The notes under the pieces: generated by a model
What the model saw: the letters and a program-made list of their open reading frames with translations, nothing else
Told to the model about the DNA's origin: nothing
Databases searched by the model: none
NCBI GenBank assembly: GCA_907163345.1
Contig: CAJQUN010000443.1
Coordinates: forward strand, 124,001 to 188,000
Length of the DNA stretch: 64,000 bases
Direction: 5' to 3'
Source of the DNA: Haberlea rhodopensis
Lineage: Eukaryota; Streptophyta; Magnoliopsida; Lamiales; Gesneriaceae
Position numbers and translations under genes: made by a program
Shown here: positions 35,224-47,324 of the stretch, piece by piece
Layout: the number at the start of each line of letters is the position of its first letter
How positions within the stretch are numbered: position 1 is the stretch's first letter

Positions 35224-37520
35224 AACTCCCGACAACTCCTCACGATTTAGCTCTACCGACTGAAACTATAAGTACCCTTTTCTCGAATTTGACAGAACCA
35301 CACAAAATTCACCGTGGAGAATGAACGCACTCCTGCTTATTTAGCTAGAAATTGGCGGTGTTTCTTGCTCCAAGTCTGCAAGTTTAATAAAGAGGGTGAA
35401 ACTGAGGCATGAAAAGGATAGTGATGATTGGCTGTCAATTGGTTGCATCACCAGCCATTGTAATTTTCCGTCGTGGACCCCGAGAAATTTTTTATTTCTT
35501 TCTAGGTTACATCTGCGTCTGGCCCCTAAATTTGCCCCCACCATCTTTTTTATCGCTTGACTTTGTATTTATTTAGCGTCTTATTTTGCAATTAACCGTC
35601 GGTTGTTCTATTGTTAGTCTATTTTATTGGATTGTAAATTTTGTTTAAGAAATTCGATTATTTGCAAATAAACGAATTTTAAATGACCTCTATAAGTTTA
35701 AAATCCATCACATCAATTCATAAATATGAATGTGATTCTTTAAGTGTGGGCAATCATAAAATACGTTACTGTAATTTCTAGACATGTTCTTGGTTAATGA
35801 GCAGCATCGTAAGAAGGGTACAAACCTTATTCGTTCGAGACCAGTATTCATGACGTGTCATCGCTGTATTTCATCAGCGCTGATGTAGAGACATATGCAT
35901 ATATAAATATGTGCCTATACCTTAAGTTCTCTAAGTGGTTCCCACTGACCGAGAAGATAATTTATAGTTGCAGTTGTACATCATTAATCCTGATGACAAA
36001 AAAAACCAGTATAGCTCTATTCGATGAGCACTGCAGTGTGACTTGTTTTTCGATCACATGAGGGTCATAAATGTGACAATGTTCAGTGTTATTTAAGTTG
36101 AATATGAACTTGTGCATTATTGTTGGAGATTCGTCGCTTGCATACTTACGTTGATGTCATATGTGTTCTGTCAAGTTAATAGCCCAATGAGTCTCTGGTT
36201 AGAGCATGATATATATTTTAGAGGAAACAATTCATCTAGTTACACATGAATGTGTTATGATACTTTGAAACATGCATATAGTTATTGGATCCCAGCAAAA
36301 GAGCAAATGAGTTGTCTCTAAAATCAGAAGGAGTTGTGATCTCATGTTTAGCATAAACCTGAATCAGTGAGGGTCACACAAATACCGAATATGTTCTACC
36401 CTAATTGTGTAGTTAAATTCAAGGAGTTGAATCTAATGAAAAATAAGCTTAATATGATTAAATGTTTAACAAGATAGTTAAATTCAAAGATAAAAGTGAA
36501 AGGATGAATTTTAAAGTGCCGAAATTCAAGAACATACAAACTGATGTAATTTATTTAAATCATATATTTAAAATCCAATCCAAATGCATTTATCCGAATA
36601 ACAATTTGTCTCATCTTTCAATTTAAACGCAATCTCATAGACAAATAAAGATTTATTTCAATATTAACTTGACCACGATATTATATAAGATCCTAGTAAA
36701 TGCAAATTATGGATACTTTAATGTCATGTATGCTTGCATCAATTGATGGTAGCATTGTATGGAGGTGGAGACTCATGAAAGGAATTAATTGTATGCACCT
36801 GATTTATGCATATTTTACATCAACTCAATATTAAAACATAATATATTTTAAATAAAAAAATACATAAATTAATATATCAATTACTTTTACCAATCATATT
36901 GAATTGATATATATCAAAGCGAGTCCATACTCCATACAAGTGCTTTTCATTGATGACCGGTTGATTGCTTCTATATTTTGATGTTGTTAGCAAAATATTT
37001 TGATGGCATCTCATTTTATTTTTAATAAATCTAAGCTATATTTTTAGACTTCAACCTCTCGAATTTATACAATATCAGTCTAATACAAAGGGGACCAAAA
37101 TCAAGTACTAAATTTAATGAATGTGTATTTGGACTAGACAATGACGTCGATATTATTATTTTATATATATGGTAAATAATCACATGCAAATTAGGAGTAT
37201 CCGTGGCCAATTACTAAACACCAAGAGGTTGCCAACCTGGCAACGTGTTTTGCAAAAATAAATGATATTATTCCCTTTAATAATGAAAAAAATGATTCAG
37301 CACATTTATTTATTATTAAAAACCGTGGCTGCGTCCAAGGTGCATGTTCCGACGCGTACGTCCTTGGATTTTCGGAACTATTCGGCGCCACGTTTACGAA
37401 TTGCATTCGACTGAATATTCTAAAGTTTGTCTTTTATTAATGGTTGTCAGGTAATTGTCATTCAAATTTTAGAATGTATATTAATTTTACAGTGGAATTG
37501 AATTGGATGAGTGGATTTAA
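35224..37520. other. Intergenic DNA, upstream of the PMI2-like gene
   Basis: The first 100-150 bp should hold the PMI2-like 5' UTR and promoter. Beyond that the DNA is AT-rich with only short unsupported open frames. No element ends or coding domains were recognised. Confidence 0.5.
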
Positions 37521-37682
37521 GGTGATTTGATTTAAAATATATGATACCTTGATATGAGGTCGGTATGATTTCGACCCAAACTCCATGGCAAACTGACCCG
37601 ACGTGATTTGATTTAAAATATATGATACCTTGATATGAGGTCGGTATGATTTCGACCCAAACTCCATGGCAAACTGACCCGA
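37521..37682. repeat. 81-bp perfect or near-perfect tandem duplication
   Basis: Two adjacent copies (37521-37601 and 37602-37682) start GTGATTTGATTTAAAATATA and end CAAACTGACCCGAC. I see no differences between them. Confidence 0.93.
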
Positions 37683-38291
37683 CTTCAGCACTAGTGGTCC
37701 AGGGCCGAAGGTCCTCAGCACATCATGTTCTCAGCTCGGTGGGTCCGAAGGTTCTCATCACAGCATGTTCTCAGCTCGGCAGGTCCGAAGATCCTCATAT
37801 CGGCATTATCTGAGCTGGTATCCCAACCTTGAACGATTCCCTTAATCTCTTTGGCATCAAATAAATGACTTCGTGAGCCCTAGTGTGGTCCTCTCATCGA
37901 GCCGACCATAACAGGAGTTCTATTCCTGTCATGGGAGGACCACACTCATAAAGCAGCCAATCAGAGATAAACTAGTATGCGAATAATATCTCCCAGTACT
38001 ATCAAGATCTCATAGGTGGCACATCGTACAAGGGGAGTAGTATTTGTCGGTGGTTCCCCTCCCTGGGGCACATATTCTCAGTTGCGTGTTCATGATGATC
38101 CTCCATAGCCATTTTTCTTCCAAAGCTTATAATCCATTTTCATGTATTAACTTGATCGTCGGAGGGGCTTCGCCGGAGAACCCTTCTCCGGCTCCCTTCT
38201 AACCATTTTTCTTTCAGGACAGCTCATCCTAAGGTGGGAAGAGCTAATGTTCATCTGGGAAGACACCCTACCAAAATCCTAGGTAATAATT
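37683..38291 (+). repeat. Tat-type LTR (5' end not defined)
   Basis: The segment precedes a Tat-type primer site and gag. It has about three 40-bp direct repeats (GGTCCGAAGGTTCTCAT-type, 37702-37800), a 14-bp inverted repeat (37883-37896 with 37932-37945, one mismatch) and a perfect 9-bp hairpin close to the right end (38172-38192). The left LTR boundary could lie upstream, within or before the 81-bp duplication. Confidence 0.6.
38172..38192 (+). other. Perfect 9-bp hairpin in Tat LTR
   Basis: GCCGGAGAA, a CCC loop and TTCTCCGGC form a GC-rich stem-loop about 100 bp before the primer site. Confidence 0.85.
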
Positions 38292-38308
38292 TGTGTCGTC
38301 TGTGGGAA
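38292..38308 (+). other. Primer binding site, Tat type (mutated)
   Basis: TGTGTCGTCTGTGGGAA resembles the TGGCGCCGTCTGTGGGAA site of Tat/Ogre-group elements, with three changes near the start. Confidence 0.7.
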
Positions 38309-38664
38309 CAAGAGCAAAACGCGTTGATAAAAATGGTAAACACGCGGAGAACGAACCAGGGGATGAACTATGACCACTAGGCACCATCGGATAATGAGAG
38401 AGAGCCACCACCTATGCAGGTATGACGGTGGGAGCTCTAACTTTTGAGTGACTCACACGCCTCATCTTGGTAACAATGGAGAAGGCTATGAAGCGGGCTA
38501 TGGATCAGTCTGAAAGTGGCCAGAAGGAAAGTATTCGAGAAAATGACCGTCCCGAGCATGCAGCCACATCTCATCCACCGGTCACTGGAGGTCCACACCT
38601 TGAGGGGAAAATGAAAGAGCTGAGGGATGAGGTCAGAGAGATAAAGAAGGGAATTGTGGGGGGC

Positions 38665-38684
38665 GGGGGGGGGGGGGGGGGGGG
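38665..38684 (+). repeat. Poly-G run
   Basis: Twenty uninterrupted G follow a shorter G run broken by one C at 38664. Confidence 0.95.
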
Positions 38685-39128
38685 TGCGGCTTACACGGGA
38701 CCCCTTTCTACCCGGAAATAGTGGGGGAGGAGCTCCCAAACAACTTCAGATCCGGAGGAGCACCTGGGTAGGTTTGAGAATGCTGTCATATTGCATTGCT
38801 ACTCCGACCATCTGAAATGCAAAGTCTTCCTCACCACCTTGGTGAAATCGGCCCAACAGTGGTTTAATCAACTTGAACATGCTTCCATAACCACCTTCGC
38901 ATAGTTCAGCTCGGCTTTCCTCCACCAATTTACCATCAGTAAACGGTACAAGAAGAACTCGTTAAGTCTGTTTGAGATGGGACAAGCAGAGGGCGAGTCA
39001 CTTCGGGAATATATCCGGCGTTTTAATGTCGCAACTCTGGAGGTGCCCACTTGCCCATCAGAAATTTTGATCAGTGCCTTCACTCAGGGCCTAAGGGCAA
39101 GAGAGTTTTGTCGGTCCCTGATCAAGAG

Positions 39129-39160
<32 letters not shown>
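39129..39160 (+). repeat. Poly-C run
   Basis: Thirty-two uninterrupted C lie inside the gag reading frame and read as poly-proline. Confidence 0.95.
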
Positions 39161-39162
<2 letters not shown>

Positions 39163-39721
39163 ACTTATGATGACTTACTGATCCAAGCTGAAAAATATAT
39201 CAACGTGGAAGAGGCTCAGAGAATGAGAAGGAAAGAAAGCGGGAAGGTCGGTGACAAGCAGGTTAGGCCTGCTGAAAAAAGGCATGCAGATGACTCAAGG
39301 CTCAGGCGTTTCTCCCACTATACACCTCTAAAGATTGCTAAGGAGGAGACAATCCAGATTTGTGAAGAACAAACTCTCCCAAAATCACCTCAGACCGAGG
39401 AAGAACTGAGCAAAGGGGTCCATTGACAAATATTGTGATTTCCATCAAGGACCTAGGCACGACACACAAGAGTGCCACCACTTGGATTGGGAGCTCGAGC
39501 AGACCCCGCAAAATAGTTCTCAGTTTAAGCAGACGACACCTCGGCCCAACGTACCTTTTGGGAGCTCTTCACGAGGAAGGGCTCGCAGTGCGTATTGAGG
39601 GAGAGGCAGAGGTGGACGCGCTATTTTTTGAGCCCCCTTCCTAGGCTGGGGACGAGACCGTGAACTGATAAGGAGTCAGGAAGAGCAAGAGCCATCTATA
39701 AACAACTCCCCACCCAGGGAT

Positions 39722-40098
39722 TTTATCAACATGATCTCAGGAGGAGCCACTGATGGTGATTCCAATAGAGCCCGAAAAGCAGCAAGCATGAGAGAAATGC
39801 TGAGCATAGGAAGGGCGGTCAGTGCGGAGGAGGAAGTGGTGATTATCTTTGGTCCTCAGGATGTGGAAGGTGTGCAAACGCCTCATAATGATGCCCTCAT
39901 GATAAGGGCGACCGTCATGAACTACGAGGTCATACAGTGTACCCTCTCGGGCAGATCACCTTACCTCTATCTATAGGTTTGGGAGATGGTAGAAAGACTC
40001 GTTTGACCTCCTTCACCATCGTGGAAGCCTCGTCCTCCTATTACATCATTTTGGGAAGGCCAGCCATGAACGAGTTTAGGGCAATAACATCTACTTTC
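39722..40098 (+). pseudogene. Tat protease region lacking its active site
   Basis: The sequence contains ISGGATDGDSNRARK, a block typical of Tat elements before protease, then GVQTPHNDALMI and NYEV. The expected D-S/T-G segment is not found. Reading passes instead to LSIGLGDGRKTRLTSFTIVE and YIILGRPAMNEFRA in another frame, the protease C-terminal half. A deletion near 39935-39955 therefore removed the catalytic site. Copia-2 cuts the element at 40098. Confidence 0.78.
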
Positions 40099-41602
40099 TG
40101 TTGGGATATGCCCTAAGACATAGCATTAGATGATTGTTTATGACATACAATGTAATATGATTTTATGAATGGTAATTCATTATTATATATTATTCTTTTA
40201 ACTGTGCAATGTGAATTAATATATATGTTAATGTCCTTAGAATAATATTGTATTATTCTTAAAGATGTCCCTAGTCAAGTATTATCATGAATATGGATAA
40301 TGATAATACGTAGAGACTAGTATGTGTTGATCAATGAATTGTTCATTGATATGAGATATCAAATCAACATATGGGTACATGTTAGAGAACGATGTACTGG
40401 ACAGACCCACCATGAGAATGCAACATGGATAGTTATATGATCGTCATATGCAATTCTCATAGTGATAATAATGTATGTAATCCTTACGACTTGTGATCAT
40501 CAGAGATCCCAACATAAGGAGTTATGTATCTTGATATCGTCAAACGTTACCCGTAACAGGGTATACTATAAAGGCGACTATTGGATACACTACGAATTAT
40601 GTAGAGGGATGTTGACTGATCGAGATAGGATTTGTCCCTCCTATATAACAGGAGATGTGTTTGGCCCTTGATCAAGTGAGAACTAAAATGCATGGCCATG
40701 CTCGAATGAGTCGATATGAGATATCGAGCTTATTCGTATATTCTAGTTCTACTTGGGGATCAAGAAATAAAGATTGGATATACGAGTATGACTATTCCAT
40801 GACTCGTGTTCAATCTAAACACAAAGGACAAAGGGATTAAGTTACATGGTTAATATTATCACAAGTTCTATAGGTTATGTCGAGTCATTGACATTCTTGT
40901 AATTTGGGTAGCCTCGATGTGTTGCTAGACACCGCTCCTTGCTTGCGACATAAAATGAGATTTTATGTCACTACCAACATTACAAGATCCTATCGGGTCG
41001 CACAAAAGATTAAATCGAGAAGGGAAAATAAAATCATGGGATGAATTAAATAATTAAGAGGAGTCTTAATTAATAATCATAATGATTAAATTAAATCATG
41101 GGCTTAAGCCCATGAGGCTTTATGAAAGCCTTTAATTAATCATATATAATATGATTGCATGGTAATTAATTGGATACACAATTCATATCATACTAACCTA
41201 AACTAAGAAGACATTCGGCCGCCTAAGTGCATCTCCAAGCTCTCTCGGTTTTGATATAGCCGACGTGAGTTGTGGTGCATTCCGGCCATCCTTTTCGATT
41301 GTGAATCGAGAGTGTCTTTCTTGTTCCGGTTTAATAACTTGTCTAGCAACTTGTTATTAAACTATCCATTCACCCGATTTGATCGTGTGGATACCGTTGA
41401 GGCAAAACTTGCTAAGTTTTGCTAGTGACTCGGAGGAGGCGTTGGACGTGGTGCTGCTCCGTGGATTCTGCTTCAAACACGCTACAAGGGTGAGACACTT
41501 GTTATTCCTTTATCCGATATGAAATCCTATGTATAGATCTGCTGGTTAGTAATCCATATAAAATTTTATTCCGCTGCGTTGTATGCTCTTGGATTACTTA
41601 CA
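40099..41602 (+). repeat. Copia-2 5' LTR
   Basis: The 1504-bp LTR runs TGTTGGGATATG...GATTACTTACA. Confidence 0.95.
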
Positions 41603-41603
41603 G

Positions 41604-41615
41604 TGGTATCAGAGC
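41604..41615 (+). other. Copia-2 primer binding site (tRNA-iMet)
   Basis: TGGTATCAGAGC stands one base after the LTR. Confidence 0.95.
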
Positions 41616-41849
41616 CGTGTACAAGGCTCATATCGGATTTATGTGGTTAAATAGTTTAATCATATTAGAATTAATATTGCATGCTATTTAAAATTGTATA
41701 TAATCATATATGATATGATTAAATTAAGTTTGTGAAAATCATCATATAATTATATTTGATATAATTGGCGAATAATTGTATACGATACACGAAAGCGTAA
41801 AATCGAGGTGTTAGCTCATGCATGGCTCACGGCCGCAGCTACCGAAGGG

Positions 41850-42183
41850 CTAGGGTTTCGAACCCTAGTCACCATGGCTCACGGCCGACGCCACCAAAGG
41901 GCTAGGGTTTCGAACCCTAGTCATCATGGCTCACGGCCGCCGCATGTTGCTAGGGTTTCAAACACGTTGGCTCGTGCATGGCCAAGCAGCCGCCGCTTAA
42001 GGGTTAGGGTTCGGACCCTGGCTCGAGCATGGGCCGAGCCGCCGCAAAATTAGGGTTTTTGAACCCATTGGCTCGTGACGGCTAACTCATGACGGCTAGG
42101 GTTTCGAACCCTAGCAGCCGTGCATGGGCTCGCCGCCGCCGCTCGAGCATGCCTCGGCCATGGGCTAGGGTTTCGAACCCTAG
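41850..42183 (+). repeat. Four CTAGGGTT-TCG-AACCCTAG hairpins in Copia-2 leader
   Basis: Identical 19-base stem-loops (8-bp arms, TCG loop) stand at 41850-41868, 41902-41920, 42096-42114 and 42165-42183. Degenerate copies lie near 41952, 42004 and 42050. Each contains TAGGGTTT, the plant telo-box. Confidence 0.93.
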
Positions 42184-43346
42184 GCCCATTAATGGTCAAG
42201 CCGTGTGCTTTGTGGTTCGAACCATGGTGGTTCGTGTCTTAGTCGCTTTAGTTCGTGGCATGTGATGTCCCGAGCGCACGATAATTTTTCAAAAAAATTA
42301 TTTTACAGTTTTAATTAGAATTAAATTTAAGATGTTTAGAATTTAATTAATTAAATGTTAATGCATGCTTTATGTGTTGTTTGAGCATGGTGCGTGGTTA
42401 TAGCCCTTTGACCTATTAGATAGGATTTGTGGATGTTTGTAATTTATAATACGACCTGCGAGTCGTGCCTTCTCTATTTTATTCTAAATGTAATCCCTCC
42501 CCTATGTTCCCCTCGAATGTGAATCGAGGAATTCTATATCTTGTAAATAGTGTAGTTTATTTTATTGATGGTGATCAATGAAGATGGAGCATCGTGCCGG
42601 GATGAGAAGGCCATTCACAAATTGGAGCCAAAGGAAGGTGCTTGTGAAGTTACCTTAGGTTGACTCTTAGGATTTTCTCATTGGCTTGAGAAAATCGTTA
42701 GTAGGGGCTATAACCATGTCACGTTTTAATTATGTATGTTGATGCATGATTTATCTTATGTTTTAGTTTGATAATAGTATTACACATATATGTAGATATG
42801 TATACAACTATATGTAGTGGACATATTTTAAATTATCAAACTAATCATGAGATCAATAAATCCCTCTAAAATATTAAGTTTTAGATGCCTTCCAAAATTA
42901 AAAGTACTCGTCAATAACTTCGATTGTACATGTGTGGGTTTGCCAAAGCAAAGCACCGTGGCAATCTTAGTAAGGCGCGAAAGGATAAATGTGATATCCG
43001 TTATACTTAAAATTGGGTACGACTTAACTAAGTTATCTCAATAGGATTGGGAACTTAGAGGCATGGGTTGGATTATAATTCATTTGATGAATTGAACAAA
43101 GTGTTGTTCGTCCAACTATCCAAGAATTACATGTGATGTAATTGACAAGTGTTGTCTACCTAAATAACCGAGTCTTGGGCGATTAGCCAAAGCTAACTCA
43201 AGATTAGGCGAAATATGGATCTTGGCCCACTAAAGGTTGAGGGTTGATATTTTTTAAAACAAAATAGTGGGAGTATCATTTAATATAAGACCATGTTAAA
43301 TGATTAAATCATAAACTTATTTTGCATATTTATATTGTAGATATCC

Positions 43347-44855
43347 ATGGCAACTAACAACGTTACTAGCACTTTATCACTGCGATCGGTCCTTGAGAAG
43401 GACAAATTAAATGGGACGAATTTCCTAGACTGGCATAGGAACTTGAGGATAGTCCTCAAACAAGAAAAGAAACAATATGTCCTAGAGGAACCCTTACCCG
43501 CTGAGGAACCTCCCCTAACGGCTACAAGAGCTGAAAAGGATGCTTACAAGAAGCATCAAAGTGACGCACTTGATGTTGGGTGCCTTATGCTTGCCACCAT
43601 GAACTCTGAGCTTCAGAAGCAACATGAGGAAATGGAGGCGTTCGATATGATCGAACACTTAAAGCAATTGTACCAACAGCAAGCAAGACAAGAGAGGTAT
43701 GACGTCTCTAAGGCGTTATTCCAGTGCAGGATGGTAGAAGGAAGCCTAGTTGGAACTCATGTGCTCAAGATGATTGGGTACATTGAGAATCTGGACAAGC
43801 TGGGTTTTCCATTGGACCAAGAGTTGGCCACCGATGTGATCTTGCAATCGTTGCCTGAGAGCTTCAGTCAATATGTAGTAAATTACAATATGACTGACAT
43901 GGAAAAGACTCTACCACAATTGCTTGGTATGTTGAGAACATATGAAGCAAATACAAAGAAGACTAAGGCCACAAATGTTCTTATTGTGAATAAGGGCAAA
44001 GGAAGGGCCAAAGCTAAAGGCAACAAGAAAGCAAAGAAGGTCTTTGTTAAATCTAAGCCAAAGTCTTATGCACTGAAACCAAAGGGAGGGATAGCGAAGG
44101 AAGGGAACTGTTTCCATTGCGGTGAGACCGGCCATTGGAAAAGAAACTGCAAAGTATATCTGGAGGATCTAAAGAAAGGAAGTGTGACTTCCGCTTCAGG
44201 TATTTTTGTTATAGAAGTCAATTTATCTACTTCTTCATCATGGGTATTAGATACTGGATGTGGATCTCACATTTGTGTAAATGTGCAGGACCTCAAAAAG
44301 AGTAGATTGTTGGCGAAAGGCGAAGTTGATCTCCGAGTTGGAAATGGAGCAAGAGTTGCTGCATTAGCTATAGGAGATTATCATTTAGCTTTACCTTCTG
44401 GTTTATCATTGATTTTAAAAGACTGTTATTTTGTGCCATCTATTACTAAAAACATAATTTCTATTTCTTGTTTAGACAAGTATGGTTTTTCATTTATAAT
44501 AAAGGACAACTGTTGTTCTATTTATTTAAATGATATGTTTTATGCTAGTGCACAAATGGTGAATGGTCTTTATGTATTAAATCTTGATATGCCTATCTAT
44601 AACATAAATACTAAAAGGATTAAAAATAATGATTGTAATCCGACTTATCTCTGGCATTGTCGCTTAGGCCACATAAACGAGAACCGCATATCTAAACTTC
44701 ATAAGGATGGAGTATTAGATTCATTTGATTTTGAATCATATGAAACATGCGAATCTTGTTTAATGGGCAAGATGACTAAAGCCCCTTTCAAGGGACATGT
44801 TGAAAGGGCAAGTGTTTTATTGGGACTAATACATAGTGATGTATGTGGCCAATAA
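43347..44855 (+). pseudogene. Copia-2 gag-protease-integrase N-terminal part
   Basis: The 502-codon frame starts MATNNVTSTLSLRSVL. It codes for the copia gag core (LNGTNFLDWHRNLRIVL, about residues 20-40), a CCHC knuckle (CFHCGETGHWKRNC, near residue 255), the protease active site (WVLDTGCGSHIC, near residue 297), the pre-integrase zinc domain (HCRLGHINENR and CESCLMGK) and the first catalytic aspartate (HSDVCG). It then hits a stop at 44853-44855. A one-base loss in a C run (GGCCA where GGCCCA is expected) near 44848 explains it, since the next frame continues the same protein. The start suits the position, 1.7 kb after the primer site. Confidence 0.93.
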
Positions 44856-47290
44856 GTACACAAGCTAGAGGTGGTTTTCAATACTTCGTTACATTTACTG
44901 ATGACCTCAGTAGATATGGGTATGTGTACCTAATGAAGCATAAGCATGAAACCTTTGAAAAGTTCAAAGATTTCAAGAATGAAGTACAAAACCAACTTGG
45001 CAAAAGTATCAAAATCCTTCGATCAGATCGAGGAGGTGAATACCTAAGCCAAGAGTTTCATGACTATCTAAAGGAGTGTGGGATAGTCCCACAACTCACT
45101 CCTCCGTATACTCCACAATGGAATGGTGTATCCGAGAGGAGAAATCGAACCTTGTTGGACATGGTTAGATCAATGATGAGTCATGCAGATCTTCCGATAT
45201 CGTTTTGGGGACACGCTCTAGAAACAACGATTTTTTTACTGAACCGTGTTCCATCTAAATCAGTGGAAAAGACACCATATGAGATATGGTCTGGGAAGCG
45301 TCCTAGTATGTCTTTTATGAAGATTTGGGGTTGTGAGGCTTTCGTTAGACGTCACGCCACTAACAAACTTGGACCCAAATCTGATAAGTGTTTATTTGTG
45401 GGGTATCCTAAGGAAACGAAAGGATACTATTTCTATTATCCCACCGAGAACAAAGTAGTTGTTGCTCGGACTGGTGTATTTCTTGAAAGAGAATTTATTT
45501 CTAGAAAAACCAGTGGGAGAAAAATAGAACTTAGTGAAGTTCAACCACAAGAAAATACTGAACCTGAGATTGAGATGGAAACAGAGCAGGCTCCGCAAGC
45601 TGTTGTGGAAGAAGCACCTGCTCAAGAGACACAAGCCCAGCGTAGGTCTGTAAGAGAACACCGGGAGCCACAGAGATATGGATTTCTTGTGACTCAACAA
45701 GGTGACTTACTACTTATTGATGAGGATGAGCCGTCATCTTATCAACAAGCTATAATGGGCAATGATTCTGAGAAATGGCAAGAGGCCATGAAATCTGAGA
45801 TGGAATCCATGTATGCAAACCAAGTATGGACTTTGGTTGATCCACCTGAAGGGGTACGACCCATAGGTTGCAAATGGATTTTCAAGAAAAAGACCGATAT
45901 GAATGGTAATGTACAAACCTATAAAGGTCGACTGGTTGCAAAAGGATTCAAACAAATTCATGGTATTGACTATGATGAAACCTTTTCACCAGTGGCCATG
46001 GTTAAATCCATAAGGATCTTGCTTGCAATAGCTGCATTTCATGATTATGAAATCTGGCAGATGGATGTCAAAACAGCTTTCCTTAATGGAAATCTGCTCG
46101 AGGATGTGTACATGACACAGCCCGAGGGTTTTGTCGATCCAAAGGATGCTGGAAAGATATGCAAGCTACAACGATCCATTTATGGATTGAAGCAAGCTTC
46201 TCGGAGTTGGAATCTTCGTTTTGATGATGCAATCAAAGAGTTTGGTTTTATCAAAAATGAAGATGAACCTTGTGTCTACAAGAAGGTCAGTGGGAGCATA
46301 ATCATTTTCCTAGTGTTGTATGTAGATGACATACTTCTTATTGGAAATGATATCCCTGTCTTGCAATCTGTAAAGATTTGGCTAGGGAATTGCTTTTCGA
46401 TGAAAGACTTGGGAGAAGCCACCTATGTATTAGGAATCAAGATCTATAGAGATAGATCAAGAAGGCTTCTTGGTCTAAGTCAAAGTACATACATAGACAA
46501 GGTGCTTAAAAGGTTTAGCATGCAAGAATCCAAGAAAGGATTCGTGCCTATGACGCATGGCATTTATCTCTCGAAGGAACAGTGTCCTTCAACACCAGAT
46601 GAGAGACAACACATGAGTAAGATTCCATATGCGTCAGCTATTGGATCTATCATGTATGCCATGATATGTACTCGTCCCGATGTATCGTATGCTTTGAGCA
46701 TGACGAGCAGATATCAAGTTGATCCAGGTGAAGGTCACTGGATTGCCGTCAAGAACATCCTGAAGTACTTGAGAAGGACTAAGGATACATTCTTGATTTA
46801 TGGAGGTGAGGAAGAGCTCAATGTAATGGGTTACACTGATGCAAGCTTCCAAATCGACAAAGATGATTTTCGATCGCAATCTGGATACGTGTATTGCCTA
46901 AATGGAGGTACTGTGAGCTGGAAGAGTTCAAAGCAAGAAACAGTAGCAGATTCTACAACGGAAGCTGAGTATATTGCTGCCTCGGATGCAGCAAAGGAAG
47001 CTGTTTGGATGAGGAAGTTCATTTCTGAACTTGGAGTGGTGCCTAGCATTAAAGATCCGATAGAACTCTATTGTGACAACAATGGAGCGATCGCATTGGC
47101 TAAGGAACCAAGATCTCACCAAAGATCCAAGCACATACTTAGGCGTTTCCATTTCATTCGAGAAATCGTTGAAAGGGGAGATGTTAAAATATGCAAAGTA
47201 CCAACAAATGATAATGTATCTGACCCATTGACGAAGCCACTGTCACAGCAGAAGCATGATCGTCATACTAGATCTCTAGGCATTAGGTAA
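44843..47290 (+). pseudogene. Copia-2 integrase core-RT-RNase H, open
   Basis: This long open frame continues the same polyprotein: integrase core (LRSDRGGEYLS, then QWNGVSERRNR), RT (QMDVKTAFLNG; LVLYVDDILL with the YVDD catalytic box) and RNase H (GYTDASFQ, STTEAEYIA, ELYCDNNGAIAL, then DPLTKPLS). It ends at 47290, just before the polypurine tract (47311-47324). No internal stop or frameshift is seen. The methionine at 44843 is not a real start; translation would normally come from gag at 43347. Enzyme domains are therefore intact but separated from gag by one base. Confidence 0.92.
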
Positions 47291-47324
47291 ATGTCTGAGT
47301 GGTCTTAGTGCAAGTGGGAGAATT

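Larger units (their letters stand above)
38333..39650 (+). pseudogene. Tat gag with homopolymer insertions
   Basis: The ATG at 38333 opens MVNTRRTNQG, a usual Tat gag start, but a stop follows at about 38380. Further frames give the gag core (DPEEHLGRFENAVILHC, AQQWFNQL, then GESLREYIRRFN at 38989-39030, LTYDDLLIQAEKYINVEEA at 39160-39210). A knuckle-like YCDFHQGPRHDTQEC follows in another frame near 39430-39475. A 20-base G run (38665-38684) and a 32-base C run (39129-39160) break or pad the frame as poly-Gly and poly-Pro. Several stops make it non-functional. Confidence 0.85.
41603..43346 (+). other. Copia-2 long untranslated leader
   Basis: There are 1.7 kb between the 5' LTR and the gag ATG. 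The part 41810-42190 is GC-rich and repeats CATGGCTCACGGCCG and CTAGGGTTTCGAACCCTAG words. The rest has no repeats that I see. Small open frames here look fortuitous. Confidence 0.8.

Noticed and set aside
38437..38739. Minus-strand frame with poly-proline over the G run
   Set aside because: It is an antisense shadow of the Tat gag and its homopolymer.
40462..40840. Two small open frames in the Copia-2 5' LTR, repeated at 47686-48064
   Set aside because: Their conservation is simply that of the two near-identical LTRs; no domain or codon evidence.
41808..42053. Open frame in the Copia-2 leader reading ARVSNT-like repeats
   Set aside because: It follows the GC-rich hairpin repeats, has no domain and lies in an untranslated leader.
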